Source of the DNA: Bacillota bacterium
Lineage (GTDB): Bacteria > Bacillota > Clostridia > Acetivibrionales > DSM-1351
Assembly: GCA_023426005.1 (NCBI GenBank)
Contig: JAFABO010000118.1
Span: 1 to 10,073 of the forward strand
DNA length: 10,073 bases
Direction: 5' to 3'
The notes beneath the pieces are model-generated. The model did no database searches, was not told where the DNA came from, and saw nothing but the letters and a program-made list of their open reading frames with translations. Of this stretch, positions 1 through 6,664 are shown in pieces (within the stretch, counting starts at the first letter, position 1; the number at the start of each line of letters is the position of its first letter). The translations under genes were made by a program, and so were the position numbers.

Positions 1-179
1 TCTCCTCTTTTTTCAGAGAAGCCGTCGTCATGTGCCTTCTCATGAAGTATGTTTCCTTCAACAGTTCTCAAATTTTCCTGCCACTGCTGTTCAATATGTA
101 TCAGTGCCCACTGCCTCCTGCAAAAAGCAAAATGTTGAATACCGGACAATAGCAGGAAATCTTCTTCGTTATATTCCAT
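1..179 (-). CDS. cas4: Cas4 CRISPR adaptation nuclease, partial (N-terminal 59 codons)
   Basis: This is the start of Cas4, a RecB-like nuclease with a 4Fe-4S cluster that trims and PAM-selects prespacers together with Cas1-Cas2. The visible residues include the family signature SGIQHFAFCRRQWALIHIE near residues 12-30. It carries the first cluster cysteine (Cys20), and NLRTVEG followed by LHEKAHD near residues 36-51 carries the conserved nuclease-domain histidine (His46). The family usually has arginine or proline after this cysteine, so FCRRQ is normal. The ATG at 179 overlaps the last 11 bases of cas7c and is preceded by GGAAG at suitable distance, so translation is probably coupled. The gene runs off the left edge, so the remaining catalytic residues and the three C-terminal cysteines cannot be judged. 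In type I-C loci cas1 and cas2 follow next. The family call is firm from sequence and position. Confidence 0.93.
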   Translation of the reverse strand, partial: MEYNEEDFLLLSGIQHFAFCRRQWALIHIEQQWQENLRTVEGNILHEKAHDDGFSEKRG

Positions 180-1026
180 CATAAACTTCCGGTTTCAATC
201 CTTCCAATTCATCACAAGCAATTGAATAATTCTCTATATTTTTAGGAATTTCTGTCTTTGGCTCAATTTTCAGACTCCTGTGCACCTTTGCGGAAGAGTA
301 TTGTCCCATCTCACAATTATGTTCCCACCAATAAAGCCTGCATACCTCCATACTTCCATCAGGCCTTGCAGAAGAACAATCGTTTTGAAATAATGTTCTT
401 AAAGCTTTCTTGATAAGTTCACTGTCTTCTTCACTAAAGCCTGTTTTAGAAGCCAGCTGTGTATTAATGCTTCCAAATACCTTATAAACACCGAAATCAA
501 CTCTGTGCTTCATGCCCATTGTATCAGGGCTTTTTTTATCCGGGTCTTTGCCTGTTTCTCCATTTACACTTTTTGTAATCTGAATACTTGTTATCTCAAT
601 AGGTGAAACACTTACACCTGAATGTACTGATACAGGCCCCCTTATACCTATAGAAACAGAATTATCCTCTCCCGCTTTAAAGGCAAACACCTGACCGAAG
701 CTCCGCACATCTATCCATTTAGAACAGGCATAGGCAGCATACTGCTCCTTATCCTTAATTAATTTCTTTAATTCCGGACAACCATCTGCCCTGTCTTTCA
801 AGCTTCTGAAACCATCAGTTCTTCTTTCATCAGACTGGACAAATATCTCCTTATCCATATCCTGTAGCCTATTTCGGATTTTTCTCTTTATGCAAACGTC
901 AGAAATTTCCCCAAAACCATCATAATTTTCTCTCGGACGGTTTCCATTCAAGGGATCACCATTTGGATTTGCATTTTTCACCGAAATAATAATAGCAAAA
1001 TCAATTTTGTTTTTTAATTTACCCAT
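169..1026 (-). CDS. cas7c: Type I-C Cascade backbone protein Cas7c (Csd2)
   Basis: This is the Cas7-family backbone subunit of type I-C Cascade. Several copies polymerise along the crRNA and kink it so that every sixth guide base is flipped out. The 285 residues match the normal Csd2 length. The signature NANPNGDPLNGNRPR lies near residues 18-32, followed by the SDVCIKRKIRNRL segment. RGPVSVHSGVSVSPIEI and MKHRVDFGVYKVFGSIN come later and are characteristic of Csd2. It starts with ATG, two bases after the cas8c stop, with GAGGAG supplied by the cas8c 3' end at slightly long spacing. Its own end overlaps cas4. The gene looks intact. Its six-base periodicity matters for the pseudo-spacer match described in the intergenic region upstream of cas3. 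Confidence 0.96.
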   Translation of the reverse strand: MGKLKNKIDFAIIISVKNANPNGDPLNGNRPRENYDGFGEISDVCIKRKIRNRLQDMDKEIFVQSDERRTDGFRSLKDRADGCPELKKLIKDKEQYAAYACSKWIDVRSFGQVFAFKAGEDNSVSIGIRGPVSVHSGVSVSPIEITSIQITKSVNGETGKDPDKKSPDTMGMKHRVDFGVYKVFGSINTQLASKTGFSEEDSELIKKALRTLFQNDCSSARPDGSMEVCRLYWWEHNCEMGQYSSAKVHRSLKIEPKTEIPKNIENYSIACDELEGLKPEVYDGI

Positions 1027-1028
1027 AA

Positions 1029-1442
1029 TTACAAGTCCTCCTCTTTGATATTTTCAAGTTTTTTCTTGTTATTTTCCTCGATCCTTTTATTCATTTCATC
1101 AATAAATACCTGCCTTTGGCAATGATACCCCAATAAATAGCTGTCCTTCAGTGCTTCCCTGGTTGTGAAATCCTCAAAGGATATCTTTGAATTTACATCT
1201 GAAATTTTTTTAACCAGCCCCCGGCCACTTTCACCCAGCCTGGAAATATAGGGCCTCAGCTTATCGTTTAAAATACTCCAGGTTTTATATGGATGAAGCT
1301 TGAATTGATGCATCAGCCTTTCGGCATTTGTATCCCTTTTCTCACCGGAATTTCTGATTGCCCATTCTTCAATTTCCTGAGCTATAGCCAGCAGCCTTCC
1401 AAAAAGATAGCTTCTGTCCATTTGATTTTCATCAAGTGCCAT
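1029..1442 (-). CDS. cas11c: Cas11c small subunit, internal in-frame start within cas8c
   Basis: Type I-C Cascade contains a small subunit (Cas11c) known in other species to be translated from an internal in-frame start inside cas8c. Here codon 515 of cas8c is an ATG (1442-1440) with a very strong Shine-Dalgarno sequence, GAGGAGGAG, six bases upstream. It would yield 137 residues starting MALDENQMDRSYLFGRLL. This matches the expected position and size of Cas11c, a helical bundle that lines the R-loop and non-target strand. The C-terminus is strongly charged. What is seen is the start site; that it is used is inferred from the family. The internal site is better than many genuine starts in this operon. 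Confidence 0.75.
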   Translation of the reverse strand: MALDENQMDRSYLFGRLLAIAQEIEEWAIRNSGEKRDTNAERLMHQFKLHPYKTWSILNDKLRPYISRLGESGRGLVKKISDVNSKISFEDFTTREALKDSYLLGYHCQRQVFIDEMNKRIEENNKKKLENIKEEDL

Positions 1443-2984
1443 GTCCCACTCCTCCTCATTATTTCTATCGTGTCCATATTTCTTAACCAGCGCACAGGCT
1501 ATGCTTAATACTTTTTCCCAATTATACCGGCTCATTGAAACCGGATTGGATGCCCTGTTAACTGCTGCCTTTACAATGTCGTACGGCATTCTTGCACCAT
1601 CAACAATACATGGCAGCAGCCTCTCTATAGTCGACTTCATAAGCTTGTCATCAACCTCAAGCCGTTCATTTCTTTCAACTCCGAATGCCGCCTTTACAAT
1701 TTCTCTAGGTGCAGGAGCTCCCACAAAAGGCTTTGCTTTGTACTTTGCCTTTCCCTTTTCGTCAACCCCGTCCTGTATTCTTTTGTAGCTATGCCTCCAG
1801 CTACATGTTTCATACCACTTATAAAGCCTATCCAGGAAATCCAGCCCTTTCACTTCCTTGTAGTAGGTAATAGAGAGCCTTCCTGTAGTTGCAGAATTAA
1901 GTCCCATTATCACTACATCTGCATTAGCGTCCAACTCAAATCCATAACCTGCAATAGCCTTATTAAGTTTTTTTGCATACTCCTTTTGCGTTGTTACTAT
2001 TGGCAGTGGGTTTTCGTCCTCTCCGAATATAACATCTGTGTCCTCCAGTAATTGCGGAAGCTTTTGATTTCCGGTTGCCCATGCAACAATAACTTCTTCT
2101 CCATCTTTTGGATTTCCAAACTTATAACCCTGGATATCAATTAACCACCTGAGTGCATTATGAGCCTTTTGAGAGGTTTCATAGCCAACGCTGGCTACCT
2201 GCTTCTTATCATAAAACCGCCCCTTAAATGTAAAACCACTTTCATCATTTGCTGATATAAGCTTTGCTTTGTCCCCTGAGCTTCTTACCTTGGAGGGGTG
2301 CTTTTCAGAGCATGGAATGTCACTTCCTCTCGCATAGCATAAAGCTGTTTCCTCCTGCCTGCTCAAGTAATACTTTATATAGCTGTCATAAACCTTATTA
2401 TCCAGCCATACTGCTGTTTCGTAATCTCCGCCTGCGTCTATATCACTCTCGACCCTGAACCTTATAAATACGTCTGGCTGGGCCACTGTTCCAAATTTGA
2501 TATCACTTTTTATTAAGGCATCCTCACCACTGACCAATATTTTGCTATTAATCAAATCTGCTATGAGACTCTTCTTTTTTAAATACTCAAAAACAGCACA
2601 TACTTTTTTATTTTTATATTCCGAATTGCACCAGTCTTCCAACTGGTCAATATACCTATTATAAAACTCAGCTCCCTTCTCCTTTTTAACATAATCGGAA
2701 AAATCCCCTGCCACATATTGGAGTTTGTCACAAAGTGGGTGCGGAGCAATTCCGCTGCTTCGCGAAGCTGAATCCTCAGTGACAGGAATTATGGTTGTTT
2801 CCTCCCCTTTATCCAGAGTCCTAGCCCTCAGAAAATTGCCATGGTCATCAAGCACAACCTCTATTTGAGCATTCTGCGTAGAATGCGCAATTGGGAGCAG
2901 TGGGGTTTTACCATCTGTTCTTGGCACCCCGGCTTCACTTTTACAATTTTCATATGTATCATAGAGCTTACCAATCCATCCCAA
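1029..2984 (-). CDS. cas8c: Type I-C Cascade large subunit Cas8c (Csd1)
   Basis: Cas8c is the large subunit of type I-C Cascade; it contacts the PAM and the crRNA 5' handle and helps recruit Cas3. I place the start at a TTG at 2984, giving 651 residues beginning GWIGKLYDTYENC, as is typical of Csd1. GGGAGGAG lies six bases upstream of this TTG. A TTG 21 bases further upstream (3005) opens the longer frame but would put that ribosome binding site inside the gene. Recognisable segments include TTGRLSITYY near residue 365, the VGAPAPREIV block, and the C-terminal DRSYLFGRLLAI region that forms the small-subunit-like helical domain. The gene overlaps the end of cas5c by 17 bases and ends two bases before cas7c. 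It also contains an internal start for Cas11c. The family is certain; the start is likely. Confidence 0.94.
   Translation of the reverse strand: MGWIGKLYDTYENCKSEAGVPRTDGKTPLLPIAHSTQNAQIEVVLDDHGNFLRARTLDKGEETTIIPVTEDSASRSSGIAPHPLCDKLQYVAGDFSDYVKKEKGAEFYNRYIDQLEDWCNSEYKNKKVCAVFEYLKKKSLIADLINSKILVSGEDALIKSDIKFGTVAQPDVFIRFRVESDIDAGGDYETAVWLDNKVYDSYIKYYLSRQEETALCYARGSDIPCSEKHPSKVRSSGDKAKLISANDESGFTFKGRFYDKKQVASVGYETSQKAHNALRWLIDIQGYKFGNPKDGEEVIVAWATGNQKLPQLLEDTDVIFGEDENPLPIVTTQKEYAKKLNKAIAGYGFELDANADVVIMGLNSATTGRLSITYYKEVKGLDFLDRLYKWYETCSWRHSYKRIQDGVDEKGKAKYKAKPFVGAPAPREIVKAAFGVERNERLEVDDKLMKSTIERLLPCIVDGARMPYDIVKAAVNRASNPVSMSRYNWEKVLSIACALVKKYGHDRNNEEEWDMALDENQMDRSYLFGRLLAIAQEIEEWAIRNSGEKRDTNAERLMHQFKLHPYKTWSILNDKLRPYISRLGESGRGLVKKISDVNSKISFEDFTTREALKDSYLLGYHCQRQVFIDEMNKRIEENNKKKLENIKEEDL
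1449..1457 (-). promoter_or_regulatory. Internal ribosome binding site for cas11c
   Basis: GAGGAGGAG on the minus strand lies six bases before an in-frame ATG inside cas8c. It encodes three glutamates (EEE) of Cas8c. It is the feature that supports separate translation of the small subunit. Confidence 0.7.
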
Positions 2985-3708
2985 GTATTTCTCCTCCCTC
3001 TTCAAATTCTTTTAAGCCGCTGAAATTATTTTCATTAAATTCTTTCATTCTCATAGCAGCCAACTCCCTTTTTATCTCACATTCATCGGGCCTAATAAAT
3101 CGGATATAGCCATCTATCATTTTAGGAACCCATAGCCTTGCCACCATCTTGTCCCTACCAACTTCACCACATGCTTCGTCAGGATAATCAAAACCATGAA
3201 ACATCAAACCAAAAGATATCTCACCATAGTTGTCATATTTCCCTTCACCTTCTCCAAATTTACAGGGTTCAACATACCCCTGACATTCTCTCGTGCCAAG
3301 GAAGATATCCCTTCTTCCGCCCCTTTTTATCATTCTTTTTGCAATTAAATAGTGCTTGTTTTCATTTCTGTCCTGCTCTAATTCAGGCCGATTATAATTC
3401 CACTCAAAGTGAGCCTTAACCTGATATTGTACATCTACCAGGTATGAATAAATTGACAGTGTGTTCCCTCCGGTATAATTTATTGGACGAATTCCCTGGG
3501 ATTGGGTTTTTATATAATTCATAACCCTCAGCTCGTCAATGTACCATATAAAAGTTGGTTTCCAATACACACTTTCCAGAATTCCCTTTAATGCCTGATA
3601 TGTTGGAATCTGGTATGAAAGCTTTTCACCTCCCATCCTGTTGATGGGGTCACTGAAAAGCGCATACTTTCCGCTGACCATAAATTCCACAGTGTTCTCT
3701 TTTTCCAT
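2968..3708 (-). CDS. cas5c: Cas5c (Cas5d), type I-C Cascade subunit and pre-crRNA endoribonuclease
   Basis: In type I-C systems, which lack Cas6, Cas5c cleaves the repeat RNA at the 3' base of its stem-loop and stays on the crRNA handle. The protein has the family blocks VSGKYALFSDP, GGEKLSYQIPTYQALKGIL, KRGGRRDIFLGTRECQGY and ISFGLMFHGFDYP. Residues Tyr48, Lys118 and His119 correspond to the processing residues of the Bacillus halodurans homologue (Tyr46, Lys116, His117) with a constant offset of two. I choose the ATG at 3708 (246 residues) because GAGGTG lies six bases upstream of it. The GTG at 3717 would sit inside that site. The gene starts 10 bases after cas3 ends and overlaps cas8c by 17 bases. 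It is apparently intact, so repeat-like RNAs from this locus should be processed by it. Confidence 0.95.
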   Translation of the reverse strand: MEKENTVEFMVSGKYALFSDPINRMGGEKLSYQIPTYQALKGILESVYWKPTFIWYIDELRVMNYIKTQSQGIRPINYTGGNTLSIYSYLVDVQYQVKAHFEWNYNRPELEQDRNENKHYLIAKRMIKRGGRRDIFLGTRECQGYVEPCKFGEGEGKYDNYGEISFGLMFHGFDYPDEACGEVGRDKMVARLWVPKMIDGYIRFIRPDECEIKRELAAMRMKEFNENNFSGLKEFEEGGEILGMDW

Positions 3709-3718
3709 CTTCTTCACC

Positions 3719-6130
3719 TCAACAATTTAAAAATTTAGGCTGTTCTTCTTCAGTAACTCCAGTGTTCTCATCATAAAAGCCTGTTCTGAGTGCAAGCACA
3801 CCTCCGTTATTCAATAGGACAATAGCACCTAAAGCTTCTAATTTCTTAAATTCCAAATCATATAAATTAACAGAATATTGTTGTGCCTCTTTTAGGTATC
3901 TTTTTAAGTCTGTTAAATTGCATCTGCCATTAATTTTTATAATCAGTTCCTCACCTTTGCCGTAAGGAACAATAACTCCCTTGGTGTTTTGGTCTATGGC
4001 TTCAAAGTAATCTCCTGCGGTCTTGAAGGAACTGTGAAGTAGTAAATCCGGCTTTACCATGTTTTTTTCTACATAGGCCGCAACTACTTCTCTGTTTTCC
4101 GCCAGTAAATCAAACATGGTTTTATCTGCATTAGGTTTTGGCAAAGTATAATTCATTTGCGATTTCAATTCACAAAAATAATATTGAAAGTATTTTTTAA
4201 TAGCCTTAGGCGATATCAAATCATTATCAAAAGCTTCCGGATTACTCCCATACTCTGCAAGTATCCGGTTGGTGGTCTGCTGGCCTACCTTGATTTCCAG
4301 CAGCTTGCTGACATTTTCGCTGTCCTGGTCCATATTTACAATAAAAACATTTCCACAGTCGTTCTCTGCATGCCTGTTACACCGTCCCGCCGCCTGTGCA
4401 ATACTGTCCAGGCCGGCTAAAGATCGGACGACACATTTAAAAGAAATGTTCACACCCGCTTCAATCAACTGGGTGCTTATGCATATTACCTTTCTTTTTC
4501 CGAGATCTTTTCTTATTCTGCCAAGTATTTTCATTCTATGAGCAGGACACATATTAGTGCTCAGATGGAATACTATTGCCTGGTTTTCTTCGGGCAGCAA
4601 GGAATTTTCGGCGTCAATAGCCCTGAATAATTCTTTTGCCAAATTTTTTGTATTTAAAACCACTAATATGCTATCTGTTTCTTCTGTTATTTCATTTACA
4701 AATTCTTTTAAAGCTTGGCAGGAGTGGCCCTCGGCACGTATTCTAGGAATAATCCGGGTTCTCTTGAAATCCTTGAATTTATCGTTTGCGTCTTTGATTA
4801 TTTGGGCATTTTCTTCCAGCAGAATCGGCCTTTCTGTTCCAGACAACAAAGGCTGGGTCGCTGAACAAAGAATTATTGTTGCGTTACAAATTTTAGATAA
4901 AAAGTTTACTGCAAAGTTAAACATATTAATGCACTTAATTGGAATAGCCTGAATTTCGTCAAATATGATTATTGAATTTGCAAAATTGTGCATTCTTCTG
5001 ATGCTTTGAGTTCCACCTTTAAACAATGTATTAAGAAATTGGACCATTGTCGTTAGAATAACAGGGCTGTCCCATCTTTCTGTCAATAGCTTGTAATCTT
5101 CATCATCATTGTCAATAACAAGATTTGAGTGATGCTCCAGGACAATGTCCTCTCTGCCGAGAAAAGCTTTTATATCTTTTGAATTCTGATCTATTATTGT
5201 AGTAAAAGGTATTATGTAAAATATCCTGTCTTTCTTATAGTGTTTGGCGTGTTCTAGAGCATACCGCAGACTTGAAAGGGTTTTTCCTCCTCCTGTGGGC
5301 ACCAAAAGCTGATAAATTCCGGGTTTATTGACGGCAAATTCTTTGCAGGACAGAGATATTTCGCTGCGCAGCATATCCACCTTTGTCTTCTTGGGGAGCA
5401 AATCCAATTCTTTATTAAAATTTACCAGTAGTGTTTCCCAGAGCCTATTTATATCAATATTTTTTAAGGCCTCCGGGCTTTCCTTTTCTGTCATAAATCT
5501 GTATGTATCAAATCTATCGGCATCAATCAAGCAACTGAACAGAAACTTTCCTAATATACCTGCTGAAAATTTACCAAACTGCTTATTGTTATATATTTTA
5601 TTAACGCTTATAAGTATTTTTTTTATTTCTTGAGCTGACTGTTTGAATAATTTTTCAATCTCTTCCCGGCTTGCACACTCTTCAAAAAAATTGTTTAATG
5701 CTTCATCATAATTAAATTTAAGCTTGTCAGGTTTCATTCTTGAAGTAAATTTGTCATTTAAGTTCAAATCAATACAGTCAATAAGGCCTCCATGATGTGA
5801 GCATATTGCCAAAGCTATAATTTGAGCCGCCAGCTTTTCATAAAGGTCATTTGAACTAAAAAAAGTGTCATAGATAAATTTTGCACCTGAGGTAGCATGG
5901 TCTACAGAACCTCTCCGTGACTTGTCTTCCGGGTTGAGGAAACAATATATGATATATACTTTAAAGGCCTCCGTTTCCTTACCCATATCATGAAGAAGTC
6001 CAATTAATTTACCAGTGCTTTCCAGTGAGATTTTTTTGCAAAAATATGCACACAATTGCGATACATTCTCAAGATGCTCCTTGACGCTTTGTTCAGCGCC
6101 ATCTTTTTCTCTTTTACGAGCAATGAACAT
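3719..6130 (-). CDS. cas3: Cas3 helicase-nuclease, type I-C interference effector
   Basis: Cas3 is recruited to Cascade R-loops and unwinds and degrades target DNA. With the start used here (803 residues), an N-terminal HD nuclease domain has His19, the HDMGK motif (His47-Asp48), Asp77-His78 and the His112-His113 pair. The SF2 helicase follows, with Walker A PTGGGKT (278-284), a DEIQ box (391-394), SATQP and QAAGRCNR (about 578-585). All catalytic motifs are present, so the protein appears active. I choose the ATG at 6130 because GGGAG lies eight bases upstream. The ATG at 6145 (five residues longer) has no ribosome binding site. It is the first gene of the cas operon, ten bases before cas5c. 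A promoter candidate lies about 50 bases upstream, and an AT-rich regulatory region lies beyond that. Confidence 0.96.
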   Translation of the reverse strand: MFIARKREKDGAEQSVKEHLENVSQLCAYFCKKISLESTGKLIGLLHDMGKETEAFKVYIIYCFLNPEDKSRRGSVDHATSGAKFIYDTFFSSNDLYEKLAAQIIALAICSHHGGLIDCIDLNLNDKFTSRMKPDKLKFNYDEALNNFFEECASREEIEKLFKQSAQEIKKILISVNKIYNNKQFGKFSAGILGKFLFSCLIDADRFDTYRFMTEKESPEALKNIDINRLWETLLVNFNKELDLLPKKTKVDMLRSEISLSCKEFAVNKPGIYQLLVPTGGGKTLSSLRYALEHAKHYKKDRIFYIIPFTTIIDQNSKDIKAFLGREDIVLEHHSNLVIDNDDEDYKLLTERWDSPVILTTMVQFLNTLFKGGTQSIRRMHNFANSIIIFDEIQAIPIKCINMFNFAVNFLSKICNATIILCSATQPLLSGTERPILLEENAQIIKDANDKFKDFKRTRIIPRIRAEGHSCQALKEFVNEITEETDSILVVLNTKNLAKELFRAIDAENSLLPEENQAIVFHLSTNMCPAHRMKILGRIRKDLGKRKVICISTQLIEAGVNISFKCVVRSLAGLDSIAQAAGRCNRHAENDCGNVFIVNMDQDSENVSKLLEIKVGQQTTNRILAEYGSNPEAFDNDLISPKAIKKYFQYYFCELKSQMNYTLPKPNADKTMFDLLAENREVVAAYVEKNMVKPDLLLHSSFKTAGDYFEAIDQNTKGVIVPYGKGEELIIKINGRCNLTDLKRYLKEAQQYSVNLYDLEFKKLEALGAIVLLNNGGVLALRTGFYDENTGVTEEEQPKFLNC

Positions 6131-6186
6131 ATAGCTTTCTCCCATGAATTATTTTTCAATATTTTCTAAATTATTACTTATTTTTT

Positions 6187-6214
6187 ATTATAAACTGTTT
6201 TTCTGACAAATCAA
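6187..6214 (-). promoter_or_regulatory. Candidate promoter of the cas operon
   Basis: On the minus strand, TTGATT (6214-6209), a 16-base spacer and a perfect TATAAT (6192-6187). The predicted start near 6180 gives a 50-base leader to the cas3 ATG at 6130. The region is AT-rich, so chance matches are possible, but position and quality suit a cas promoter. It is separate from the promoter at 6547-6575, which argues that the latter serves something other than cas3 alone. Confidence 0.5.
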
Positions 6215-6306
6215 CTAGATATAATATATGATACTAATTTTATTTTTTAATTCTATATTTATGAATAGCGGAGATTCATTTTTCTTTAAAGTATAAAACT
6301 TTTTTA

Positions 6307-6447
6307 TTATCTCAATTTAAATAGAATGGTGATTAAATTTATTTCAATACTGAATTGCTGTAAATATATTTTTAATATTGATACTTCAATATATCTTGTT
6401 AGTGCAAAAACAAAAATAATTATTTGAACATTACTAATATTTTGCAT
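6307..6447 (-). CDS. Candidate small toxin ORF (CreT-like), 46 residues, unrecognised
   Basis: This 46-codon frame belongs to no family I recognise. It begins MQNISNVQIIIFVFALTRY, is dominated by Ile, Leu, Val and Phe with one buried Arg, and ends in a basic LFKLR tail. It could be a small membrane-active peptide. The ATG at 6447 is preceded by AAGGGTGA with about seven bases between the GGG and the start, a good Shine-Dalgarno for a Firmicute. It lies about 94 bases downstream of a near-consensus promoter that carries a pseudo-protospacer for the adjacent CRISPR-like RNA. A 15-codon frame (6452-6499) ends inside its ribosome binding site. By position it is the best candidate for a toxin silenced by Cascade, but AT-rich DNA yields such frames by chance. 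CreT toxins known elsewhere can act as RNAs instead. Confidence 0.35.
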   Translation of the reverse strand: MQNISNVQIIIFVFALTRYIEVSILKIYLQQFSIEINLITILFKLR

Positions 6448-6451
6448 ATAC

Positions 6452-6499
6452 TCACCCTTTTTCCGCACTCATAAATACTTGAAAAAATTCAACCTGCAT
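6452..6499 (-). CDS. Possible 15-residue leader ORF upstream of the 46-residue ORF
   Basis: ATG at 6499 to TGA at 6454-6452, encoding MQVEFFQVFMSAEKG. No clear ribosome binding site precedes it. Its TGA overlaps the AAGGGTGA that serves the next ORF, whose ATG follows four bases later, so translational coupling is possible. It may also be chance in AT-rich DNA. Confidence 0.15.
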   Translation of the reverse strand: MQVEFFQVFMSAEKG

Positions 6500-6517
6500 T
6501 TTTTAATACACAAAGCT

Positions 6518-6543
6518 TTATCTGTATATTACATTATCCTGAA
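6518..6543 (-). promoter_or_regulatory. Pseudo-protospacer with TTC PAM at the minus-strand start point
   Basis: On the minus strand TTC (6543-6541) is followed by a sequence starting AGGATAATGTAATATA. It matches the pseudo-spacer at 6665 onward in 14 of the first 16 bases, with mismatches only at positions 6 and 12. Beyond position 16 the match decays (18 of 23 overall). TTC is the known type I-C PAM, and every sixth guide base is flipped out in Cascade, so this pairs as an effective but partial target. The first protospacer base is the predicted +1 of the promoter at 6547-6575, an ideal site for blocking transcription without full-length pairing and cleavage. Confidence 0.8.
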
Positions 6544-6546
6544 TAA

Positions 6547-6575
6547 ATAATATAATAATCGGTAAATAATGTCAA
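6547..6575 (-). promoter_or_regulatory. Near-perfect minus-strand promoter (target of the CRISPR-like RNA)
   Basis: Perfect TTGACA (6575-6570), an exact 17-base spacer and TATTAT (6552-6547), 11 of 12 consensus bases. The predicted +1 is 6540, with the type I-C PAM TTC occupying -3 to -1. Cascade guided by the adjacent RNA would cover the start site. Its -35 box is one arm of an inverted repeat shared with the divergent promoter. Confidence 0.75.
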
Positions 6576-6589
6576 TACTATTTTGACAT
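6569..6589. repeat. Inverted repeat joining the two divergent -35 boxes
   Basis: ATGTCAA (6569-6575), seven bases, TTGACAT (6583-6589). Each arm contains one TTGACA -35 box, so the two promoters stand back to back. The two -35 elements are only seven bases apart, so simultaneous polymerase occupancy is unlikely; the symmetry could also serve as an operator. Confidence 0.7.
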
Positions 6590-6611
6590 CTTTTATTCCA
6601 CCTGTTATAAT
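6583..6611 (+). promoter_or_regulatory. Perfect consensus plus-strand promoter of the CRISPR-like RNA
   Basis: TTGACA (6583-6588), exactly 17 bases, TATAAT (6606-6611): 12 of 12 consensus bases. The predicted +1 is G6618, one base before the GTC that begins the degenerate repeat. Such strength fits a constitutively abundant small RNA, and no protein gene lies downstream on this strand. Confidence 0.8.
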
Positions 6612-6618
6612 TTTTTAG

Positions 6619-6664
6619 GTCAAATATTTTTATCCGTATGAGGAAAATATTTGTGGATTGAAAT
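6619..6664 (+). repeat. Degenerate single type I-C CRISPR repeat
   Basis: GTC (6619-6621), stem arm AAATATTTT (6622-6630), 13-base loop, complementary arm AAAATATTT (6644-6652), then GTGGATTGAAAT (6653-6664). Type I-C repeats, about 32 bases long, likewise begin GTC, hold a hairpin and end in GTGGATTGAAAC or -T. Here the termini are kept but the stem is AT-only and the whole unit is 46 bases, so this is a stand-alone pseudo-repeat and not part of an array. Confidence 0.75.

Larger units (their letters stand above)
6307..6540 (-). ncRNA. Predicted creT-like transcript starting at 6540 (3' end uncertain)
   Basis: A transcript from the minus-strand promoter at 6547-6575 would begin at 6540 with AGGATAATGTAA. 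This opening has an AGGA followed by an ATG that stops at the very next codon. Downstream are a 15-codon frame and the 46-codon frame. I see no convincing terminator after 6307, so the RNA may end within 6215-6306 or continue into the cas operon as a roughly 410-base leader. Which of these happens decides between a toxin gene (CreT) and a self-regulated cas leader (CreR-type control). In known CreTA pairs the toxin can be the RNA itself, through ribosome or tRNA capture. The start-stop at the 5' end makes that worth considering. Confidence 0.4.

Noticed and set aside
180..200. GATTGAAACC near the cas7c/cas4 junction, resembling a CRISPR repeat handle
   Set aside because: It is coding sequence of cas7c (GLKPEV), with no hairpin before it and no repetition.
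1293..5633. Plus-strand open frames opposite the cas genes
   Set aside because: They lie antisense to strongly recognisable Cas proteins, lack credible ribosome binding sites and encode no recognisable proteins.
6131..6145. Longer start for cas3 at 6145
   Set aside because: No ribosome binding site precedes it, while GGGAG is well placed for the ATG at 6130.
6261..6284. Hairpin ATGAAT/ATTCAT followed by T-rich sequence on the plus strand
   Set aside because: No plus-strand transcript is known to reach it, the stem has only six AT-rich pairs, and on the minus strand it lacks a T-run.
6341..6348. Second ATTGAAAT on the minus strand, possibly another repeat handle
   Set aside because: Only eight bases, no GTGG before it, no adjoining stem; expected by chance in AT-rich DNA, and it lies inside the 46-codon ORF.
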